NCBI GenBank assembly: GCA_949361645.1
Contig: OX442419.1
Location: 6,162,714-6,226,713, forward strand
Length of the DNA: 64,000 nt
Origin: Spongilla lacustris
Taxonomy: Eukaryota; Porifera; Demospongiae; Spongillida; Spongillidae
Direction of reading: 5' to 3'
Shown piece after piece: positions 56,051-64,000 of this stretch; within the stretch, counting starts at the first letter, position 1, and each line of letters opens with the position of its first letter. The notes under the pieces were generated by a model. It worked only from the letters and a program-made list of their open reading frames with translations. It did no database searches and was not told the DNA's origin. The translations under genes were made by a program, and so were the position numbers.

Positions 56051-57560
56051 ACACATTAGTAAATCTATTTCCGTTTGAACAGTATGTTTGAGTTTATTAG
56101 ATTTAATTTACCATTGAATGGTTTATGATAAACCATTTTAAACCATAAGTGTTATTTCTAAACAGATATTCACAGTGCATGTATTATCATTAAAATCATA
56201 GAAACGACTTTTAATAATTAAACCATTACATATTAGTAAATCTATTTTCATATGGATAATAGGTCTGAGTGTATTAGATTTAATTTACCATTGAATGGTT
56301 TATGATAAACCATGTTAAACCATAAGTGTTATTTCTAAACTGAGATATTAACAATGCATGTATTATCATTAAAATCATAATAACGACTTTTAATAATTGA
56401 ACCATTACATATTAGTAAATCTATTTCCGTTTGAACAGTATGTCTGAGTGTATTAGAATTAATTTACCATTGAATGGTTTATGATAAACCATGTTAAACT
56501 ATTAGTGTTTTTTTCTAAACTGACAATTCATGTATTATCATTAGAATCATAATAACAACTTTTAATAACTAAACCATTACATATTAGTAGATGTACTTCC
56601 ATATGGATAGTATGTCTGATAGTATTAGATTCAATTTACTATTGAATAGTTTAAGATAAACCATGTTAAACCATAAGTGTTATTTCTAAACTGAGATATT
56701 CACAATGCATGTATTATCATTAAAATCATAATAACGACTTTTAATAATTAAACCATTACATATTAGTAAATCTATTTCTATATGGATAGTATGTCTGAGT
56801 GTATTAGATTTAATTTAACATTATTCGGTTTATGATAAACCATGTTAAACCATAAGTGTTATTTCTAAACTGAGATATTCACAATGCATGTATTATCATT
56901 AAAATCATAATAACGACTTTTCAAAATTAAACTATTACATATTAGTAACTCTATTTCCATATGGATAGTATGTCTGAGTGTATTAGATTAAATTTACCAG
57001 TGAATAGTTTATGATAAACCATGTTAAACCATGTGTTATTTCTAAACTGAGATATTCACAATGCATGTATTATCATTAAAATCATAATAACGACTTTCAA
57101 TAATGAAACTATTACATATTAGTAAATCTATTTCTATATGAATAGTTTGTACGAGTGTATAAGATTTAGTATACCATTGCATAGTTTATGATAAACCATG
57201 TTAATCCATAAGTGTTATTTCTAAACTGAGATATTCACAATGCATATATTATCATTAAAATCATAATAACGACTTTGAATAACAAAACCATTACATATTA
57301 GTAAATCTATATTCATAAGGGTATTATGTCTGAGTGTATTAGAATTAATTTACCATTGAGTGGTTTATGATAAACCATGTTAAACAATTAGTGCTTTTTC
57401 TAAACTGAGATATTCACATTGCATGTATTATCATTCAAATCATAATAACGACTTTTCATAACATTAGTAAATCTATTTCCGTATGGATAGCATGTCTGAG
57501 TGTATTATATTAAATTTACAATTGAATGGTTTATGATAGACCATGTTAAACCATAAGTGT
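56051..57560 (+). repeat. Satellite A, diverged subfamily A2 (about 8 monomers)
   Basis: Same 179-bp framework, but with linked changes not seen in the main array: ACATATTAGTAAATCTATTT in place of ACTAGTTAGTAAATCTAGAT (the XbaI and SpeI sites are lost), TTTCTAAACTGAG in place of TTTCCACACTGAG, AATGCATGTATTATC in place of AATAGGTATACTATC, and CGACTTTTAATAATT. Single copies carry deletions, near 56518 and near 57460. The array picks up at monomer position about 1, whereas the main array stopped at position about 66. Confidence 0.9.
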
Positions 57561-59365
57561 TATTTCCACACTGAGATATTCACAATAAGTATACTATCAC
57601 TAATATCATAATAAGTACATTTAATAATTAAACCATTACTGATTAGTAAATCTAGATTCATATGGATAGTATGTCTGAGTGTATTGGATTTAATTTACCA
57701 TTGAATGGTTTATGATAAACCATGTTAAACCATGAATGTTATTTCCACACTTCGATATTCACAATTGGTATACTATTATTTAAATCATAATTACGACATT
57801 TAATAATTAAACCATTACTAATTAGTAAATCTAGATACATATGGATTCTATATCTGAGTGTATTAGATTTAATTTACCATTGAATGGTTTATGATAAACC
57901 ATGTTAAACCATGTGTTATTTCCTCACTGAGATATTCACAATTGGTATACTATTATTTAAATCATAATTACGACGTTTCATAATTAAACCATTACTAGTT
58001 AGTAAATCTAGATACATATGGATAGTATGTCTGAGTGAATTAGATTTAATTTACCTTTGAATGGTGCATGATAATCCATGTTGAACCATAAGTGTTATTT
58101 CCACACTAAGATATTCACAATAGTAATACTATCACTAAAATCATGATAAGTACATTTAATAATTAAACCATTACTAGTTAGTAACTCAAGATACATATGG
58201 ATAGTATGTCTGAGTGTATTAGATTTAATTCATCATTGAATGGTTTATGATAAACCATGTTAAACCATAAGTATTATTTCCACACTGAGACATTCAATAT
58301 ATATATACTAACATAATAAGGACTTTTAATAATTAAACCATTACTAGTTAGTAAATCTAGATACATATGGATAGTATGTCTGAGTGTATTAGATTTAATT
58401 TACCATTGAATGGTTTATGATAAACCATGTTAAACCATAAGTGTTATTTCCACACTGAGATATTCACAATTGGTATACTATTATTTAAATCATAATTACG
58501 ACGTTTAATAACTAAACCATTACTAATAAGTAAATCTAGATACATATGGATTCTATGTCTGAGTGTATTGGATTTAATTTACCATTGAATGGTTTATGAT
58601 ATATCATGTTAGGCCATAAGTGTTATTTCCACACTGAGATACTCACAATAGGTATACTATCATTAAAATCATAATAAGGACTTTTAATAATTAAACCATT
58701 ACTAGTTAGTAAATCTGGATACATATGGATAGTATGTCTGAGTGTATTAGATTTAATTTACCATTGAATGGTTTATGATAAACTATGTTAAAACACACTG
58801 AGATTTTCACAATAGGTATACTATCACTAAAATCATAATAAGTACATTTAATAATTAAACCATTACTAGTTAGTAAATCTAGATACATATGGATAGTATG
58901 TCTGAGTGAATTAGATTTAATTTACCAATGAATGGTTTATGATAATCCATGTTATACCCTGTGTTATTTCCACACTGAGATATTCACAATAGGTATACTA
59001 TCACTAAAATCATAATAAGTACATTTAATAATAAATCCATTACTAGTTAGTAAATCTAGATACATATGGATCGTATGTCTGAGTGAATTAGATTTAATTT
59101 ACCATTGAATGGTTTATGATAAACCATGTTAAACCATAAGTGTTATTTCCACACTGAAATGTTCACAATAGGTATACTATCATTAAAATCATAAAAACGA
59201 CATTTAATAATTAAACCATTACTAGTTAGTAAATCTAGATACATATGGATAGTATGTCTAAGTAAATTAGATTTAATTTACCATTGAATGGTTTATGATA
59301 AACCATGTTAAACCATAAGTGTTATTTCCACACTGAGATATTCACAATAGGTATGCTATCATTAA
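57561..59365 (+). repeat. Satellite A, standard-type monomers (about 10)
   Basis: From about 57561 the A2 markers give way to standard ones (TTTCCACACTGAG, TCTAGATACATATGG). Most copies have CATAATAAGTACATTTAATA or CATAATTACGACATTTAA variants that are rare in the 39-kb array but shared with the inverted block at 59613-62476. The block stops within a monomer at 59365 (GCTATCATTAA, position about 145). Confidence 0.9.
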
Positions 59366-59612
59366 TTTTCTTGGGAGGGGCCAACTTGTATTGGTCCTTC
59401 ATGATTTCCGTCTACGTCCATGTTTGTCTTGTATTGTTTGGGGTAGAGGGGTACTAAAAAGGGTGAGGGAGGTGAGATGAGTGAGGTGTTGGTTGGTCTG
59501 GGGATACCCTTTTGTAGTTAGCGGAGTATGCATTTGGTGTAGGTAGTAAGGGTGGCCTTCTCTTGAAGTTGAGGGACATGAGTTGGGGAGGTGTATTGAA
59601 CACAATCGACAT
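59366..59612. other. Non-satellite spacer at the satellite A inversion point
   Basis: 247 bp unlike any of the three satellites. The plus strand is rich in G and T in its middle part (GGGGTAGAGGGG, GGGTGAGGGAGGTGAGATG). The minus strand has an open frame at 59399-59605 (68 residues, rich in Ser, Thr, Pro and His) without any motif I recognise; its composition follows the C-rich strand. Satellite A lies on both sides but in opposite orientations and at different monomer positions, so this is not a simple insertion into a continuous array. Confidence 0.8.
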
Positions 59613-62476
59613 TACACTCAGACATACTATCCATATGTATCTAGATTTACTAACTACTAATGGTTTAATTATTAAATGTCGTCATTATGATTTTAATGAT
59701 AGTATACCTATTGTGAATATCTCAGTGTGGAAATAATACTTATGGTTTAACATGGTTTATCATAAACCATTCAATGATAAATTAAATCCAATGCACTCAG
59801 ACATACTATCCATATGTATCTAGATATACTAACTAGTAATGGTTTAATTATTAAAAGTCCTTATTATGATTTTAATGATAGTATACCTGTTGTGAATATC
59901 TCAGTGTGAAAATAATACTTATGGTTTAGCATGGTTTATCATAAACCATTCAATGATAAATTAAATCCAATGCACTCAGACATACTATCCATATGTATCT
60001 AGATTTACTAACTAGTAATGGTTTAATTATTCAATCTCGCTATTATGATTTTAATGATAGTATACCTATTGTGAGTATCTCAGTGTGGAAATATTACTTA
60101 TGGTTTAACATGGTTTATCATAAACCATTCAATGATAAAATAAATCCAATGCACTCAGATATACTATCCATATGTATCTAGATTTACTAAAAAGTAATGG
60201 TTTAATTATTAAATGTACTTATTATGATTTAAGTGATAGTATACCTATTGTGAATATCTCAGTATGGTTTAACATAGTTTATCATAAACCATTCAATGGT
60301 AAATTAAATCTAATACACTAAGACATACTATCCATATGTATCCAGATTTACTAACTCGTAATGGTTTAATTATTAAAAGTCGTTATTATGATTTTAATGA
60401 TAGTATACCTATTGTGAGTATCTCAGTGTGGAAATAACACTTATGGTTTAACATGGATTATCATCAACCATTCAATGGTAAATTAAATCTAATACACTCA
60501 GACATACTATCCATATGTATCTAGATTTACTAACTAGTAATGGTTTAATTATTAAATTTCGTTATTATGATTTTAATGATACTATACCTATTGTGAATCT
60601 CTCAGTGTGGAAAAAACACTTATGGTTTAACATGGTTTATCATAAACCATTCAATGGTAAATTAAATCTAATACACTCAGACATACTATCCATATGTATC
60701 TAGATTTGCTAATCAGTAATGGTTTAATTATTAAATGTACTTATTATGATTTTAATGATAGTATACCTATTGTGAATATCTCAGTGTGGAAATAACACAT
60801 GGTTTAACATGGTTGATCATAAACCATTCAATGGTAAATTAAATCTAATACACTCAGACATACTATCCATATGTATCTAGATTTACTAATCAGTAATGGT
60901 TTAATTATTAAATGTACTAATTATGATTTTAGTGATAGTATACCTATTGTGAATATCTCAGTGTGGAAATAACACTTATGGTTTAACATGGATTATCATA
61001 AACCATTCAATGGTAAATTAAATCTAATACACTCAGACATACTATCCATATGTATCTAGATTTACTAACTAGTAATGGTTTAATTTTTAAATGTCGTTAT
61101 TATGATATTAATGATAGTATACCTATTGTGAATATCTCAATGTGGAAATAACACATGGTTTAACATGGTTTATCATAAACCATTCAATGGTAAATTAAAT
61201 CTAATTTACTCAGACATACTATCCTTATGTATCTAGATTTACTAACTAGTAATGGTTTAATTATTAAATGTACTTATTATGATTTTAGTGATAGTATACC
61301 TATTGTGAATATCTCAGTGTGGAAATAACACTTATGGTTTAACATGGTTTATCATAAACCATTCAATGGTAAATTAAATCTAATACACTCAGACATACAA
61401 TCCATATGTATCTAGATTTACTGACTAGTAATGGTTTAATTATTCAATGTCGTTATTATGATTTTAATGATAGTATACCTATTGTGAATATCTCAGTGTG
61501 GAAATAACACATGGTTTAACATGGTTTATCATAAACCATTCAATGGTAAATTAAATCTAATATACTCAGACATACTATTTATATGTATCTAGATTTACTA
61601 ACTAGTAATGGTTTAATTATTAAATGTCGTTATTATGATTTTAATGATAGTATACCTATTGTGAGTATCTCAGTGTGGAAATAACACTTATGGTTTAACA
61701 TGGTTTATCATAAACCATTCAATGGTAAATTAAATGTAATACACTCAGACATACAATCCATGTGTATCTAGATTTACTAATCAGTAATGGTTTAATTATT
61801 AAATGTACTTATTATGATTTTAATGATAGTATACCTATTGTGAATATCTCAGTGTGGAAATAACACTTATGGTTTAACATGGTTTATCACAAACCGTTCA
61901 ATGGTAAATTAAATCTAATATACTCAGACATACTATCCATATGTATCTAGATTTACTAACTAGTAATGGTTTAATTATTCAATGTCGTTATTATGATTTT
62001 AATGATAGTATACCTATTGTGAATATCTCAGTGTGGAAATAACACATGGTTTAACATGGTTTATCATAAACCATTTAATGGTAAATTAAATCTAATATAC
62101 TCAGACATACTATCCATATGTATCTAGATTTACTAACTAGTAATGGTTTAATTATTAAATGTCGTTATTATGATTTTAATGATAGTATACCTATTGTGAG
62201 TATCTCAGTGTGGAAATAACACTTATGGTTAAACATGGTTTATCATAAACCATTCAATGGTAAATTAAATGTAATACATTCAGACATACAATCCATATGT
62301 ATCTAGATTTACTAATCAGAAATGGTTTAATTATTAAATGTACTTATTATGATTTTAATGATAGTATACCTATTGTGAATATCTCAGTGTGGAAATAACA
62401 CTTATGGTTTAACATGGTTTATCACAAACCATTCAATGGTAAGTTAAATCTAATACACTCAGACATACTATCCATA
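59613..62476 (-). repeat. Satellite A, inverted block (about 16 monomers)
   Basis: The monomers are the reverse complement of the main array (ACACTCAGACATACTATCC, TCTAGATTTACTAACTAGTA, CATAAACCATTCAATGG). Short versions lacking the TATTTCC box occur, as at 60237-60300. Three short open frames (58706-58888 minus, 59993-60181 and 60515-60703 plus) are the same monomer frame read in its own orientation; they mark the satellite, not a gene. The block ends at about 62476 (ACTATCCATA), where satellite C begins after a few bases. Confidence 0.94.
61200..62280 (-). repeat. Trimer higher-order repeat in inverted satellite A (535 bp)
   Basis: TATTCAATGTCGTTATTATG occurs at 61441 and 61976, an offset of 535 bp that equals two 179-bp monomers plus one 177-bp monomer. 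Each copy is followed by the same linked variants: AACACATGGTTTAAC, then GTGAGTATCTCAG, then TTAAATGTAATACA with GACATACAATCCAT. The two copies are tandem. Confidence 0.75.
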
Positions 62477-62483
62477 CATATTT

Positions 62484-62562
62484 TGGGCATAGTAGTCCCA
62501 CATATATTGTGAGTGTAGTAGGCCCACATAATTTGTGGGCGTTAACGTCCCACATTTATTAT
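62484..62562 (-). repeat. Satellite C, short inverted start
   Basis: The first few units of the 17-bp repeat read in the ATGTATTGTGGGCCCAC direction in degenerate form (CCCACATATATTGTGAG, CCCACATAATTTGTGGGC, CCCACATTTATTATAG). The orientation changes at about 62563 (TACATGTGGGCCCAC). Confidence 0.6.
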
Positions 62563-63137
62563 AGTACATGTGGGCCCACCATATATATTGGTCTTACTAA
62601 TCAAGTGTGCCCACAAAACATGTTAACTTACTATACATGTGGGCCTATAGTACGTCTGGACCTCATGTGGAAGCCTACAATACATGTATGCCTACCGTAC
62701 ATGTGGGACCACAAAACATGTGGGCAAACTATACATGTGGGCCCACGGTACGTGTGCTCCCACAATACATGTGAGCACACAACAAATGTGGGTCTATTAT
62801 ACATGTGGGTCTACAACATGTGGACCCGCAATACATGTGGACCCAGTATACAAATGGGCCCACAGTTCATGTGGGCCGACAATTTATGTGGGCCTACTAT
62901 AAATGTGGACCCAGAATACATCTGGGCCTATTATACATGTGGGCCCCCAAGATATGTGGGCATACAATACATGTGAGCTATCTGTACATGTGGGCCAACT
63001 ATACTTGTTAGCCCACAGTATACGTGGGCCCACAGTACATGTGGGCCTACTATACATGTGGGCCCACAATAGATGAGGTCGCACAATACATGTTGGCCTA
63101 CAATACGTGTGGGCCTCTAATACAAGTTGGCGCACAC
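62563..63137 (+). repeat. Satellite C, 17-bp minisatellite, + orientation
   Basis: About 34 units of GTGGGCCCACAATACAT or its common variant GTGGGCCTACTATACAT, spaced 17 bp. The 10-bp GTGGGCCCAC is a perfect palindrome containing an ApaI site (GGGCCC), so direction is read from the AATACAT tail. As 17 is not a multiple of 3, all three frames are visited every 51 bp and all can stay open. The overlapping ORFs here (62509-62976, 62684-62902, 62805-63011 plus; 62884-63135 minus) are 17-residue periodic and best explained as artefacts of repeat units without stops. Confidence 0.93.
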
Positions 63138-64000
63138 ATACAGGAGGCTCACATCTACTGTATGTTCACATTTATTGTAGGCCCACATGTATTGTAGGCC
63201 TACATGTATTGTAGGCCTACATGTATTGGGGGCACACTTGTATAGTAGGCCCACCTGTATTGAAAGCCAACCTTTGTAGTAGGCCCACATCTATTGTGGG
63301 TCCACAGTACATGTGGACCCATATATATAGTAGATCCACATGTATTGTGGGACCACATGTGTTGTGGGCCCACATCTATTGTGGGCCCACATGTAAAGTA
63401 GGCCCACATGTACTGTGGGCCCATATATATAGTAGATCCACATGTATTGTGGGGCCACAGTGTGGTGGGCCCACATCTATAAAGTTGGCCGGCATGTACA
63501 GGAGGCTCACATGTATTGTATGGCCACATGTATTCTGGGCCCATATTTATAGTAGGCCACATGTAATGTAGGCCCACATGAAATGTGGGCCCACATGTAT
63601 AGTAGGCCCACATGTACTGTGGGCCACATGTATTGTGGGCTACATGTATAATAGGCTAACATGTACTGTGGGCCTACATGTATTATAGGCCTAGAAGTAC
63701 AATAGGCCCACATATGTTATGGCCGCACAAGAATTGCGGGCCCACATGGCTAGAAGCCGAACTTGTATTGTGTTCTGTGGGCCCATATCATCTTTGGGCA
63801 CGTATTTATAATAGTTCCAATTGTACTGTGGGCCCACAGGTATTGTGGGCCCACATGTTCAGTAAGCCCACATGTACAATAGGCCCGCATGTATCATAAC
63901 CCAAATGTATTGTGGGCCAACATGCATTGTGCGACCATACGTATAGTAGGTCCACATGTATTGTGGACAAACAAGTTTATGTTAGACCACAATGCATGTG
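63138..64000 (-). repeat. Satellite C, 17-bp minisatellite, inverted
   Basis: From about 63138 the units read CCCACATGTATTGTGGG and CCCACATGTATAGTAGG, the reverse complement of the preceding block, and continue to the window edge (about 50 units). Near the flip is CATACAGGAGGCTCACATCT, and a similar CATGTACAGGAGGCTCACAT recurs at about 63491. The periodic ORFs in both strands (63200-63613 and others) are not supported as genes. Units become more variable after about 63700. Confidence 0.92.

Noticed and set aside
43511..56091. Short ORFs in satellite B (for example 43511-43699, 44093-44299, 54662-54883, 55000-55469)
   Set aside because: They are the 31-bp repeat read through as a 31-residue period, end at random variant units and overlap each other in different frames.
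58706..60703. Three similar ORFs of about 60 residues in satellite A
   Set aside because: They are one satellite A frame that stays open only in monomers without a frame-breaking variant. They recur because the DNA repeats, and nothing suggests expression.
62509..63899. Long overlapping ORFs on both strands with Trp/Cys/Gly/Pro/His-rich periodic proteins
   Set aside because: The period is 17 residues because 3 x 17 bp = 51 bp; every frame is open for the same reason, and start codons come from ATGTGGG in the unit. No non-repetitive domain, no codon bias and no conserved flank.
1..64000. CRISPR array
   Set aside because: Repeats are contiguous tandem monomers with no unique spacers, no cas genes, and a eukaryotic context.
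39443..64000. Telomeric repeats at the satellite C end
   Set aside because: Neither TTAGGG-type nor related short telomere repeats are seen; the 17-bp unit is unrelated.

Overview
This is eukaryotic, almost gene-free satellite DNA, of the kind found in long-read assemblies of centromeric, pericentromeric or subtelomeric blocks. About 95% of it is three unrelated tandem repeats. The only protein-coding trace I can support is a broken hAT-type transposase tail. That relic resembles the animal ZMYM1-like hAT group, and a hammerhead-like motif of the type known from Penelope-like retroelements lies nearby. Together they suggest an animal genome. Species cannot be told from the sequence, and I see no bacterial or viral gene organisation.

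Layout. (1) 1-39442: satellite A, about 220 head-to-tail copies of an AT-rich 179-bp monomer, + orientation, with a 29-monomer higher-order repeat of 5170 bp in its left part. (2) 39443-45985: satellite B, a 31-bp repeat centred on AAGCTT, + orientation. (3) 45986-46348: satellite B, inverted. (4) 46349-49432: the only non-satellite DNA of any length. It holds a 1448-bp fold-back element (46391-47838), a hammerhead-ribozyme-like motif (48532-48572) and a decayed hAT transposase C-terminus on the minus strand (48977-49432). (5) 49433-50008: satellite B, inverted. (6) 50009-56050: satellite B, + orientation, with a 1.5-kb higher-order duplication. (7) 56051-59365: satellite A, first a diverged subfamily, then the standard one, + orientation. 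(8) 59366-59612: a 247-bp non-satellite spacer. (9) 59613-62476: satellite A, inverted. (10) 62484-64000: satellite C, a 17-bp minisatellite centred on GTGGGCCCAC, whose orientation also switches.

No pathway or operon is present. What can be read is genome dynamics. There are near-identical higher-order units, chimeric monomers that mark unequal crossovers, local tandem duplications of 3 and 6 monomers, one out-of-register deletion, and several inversion points, one of which carries mobile-element debris. The many short ORFs in satellites B and C come from repeat units that happen to lack stop codons, and they are not annotated as genes.
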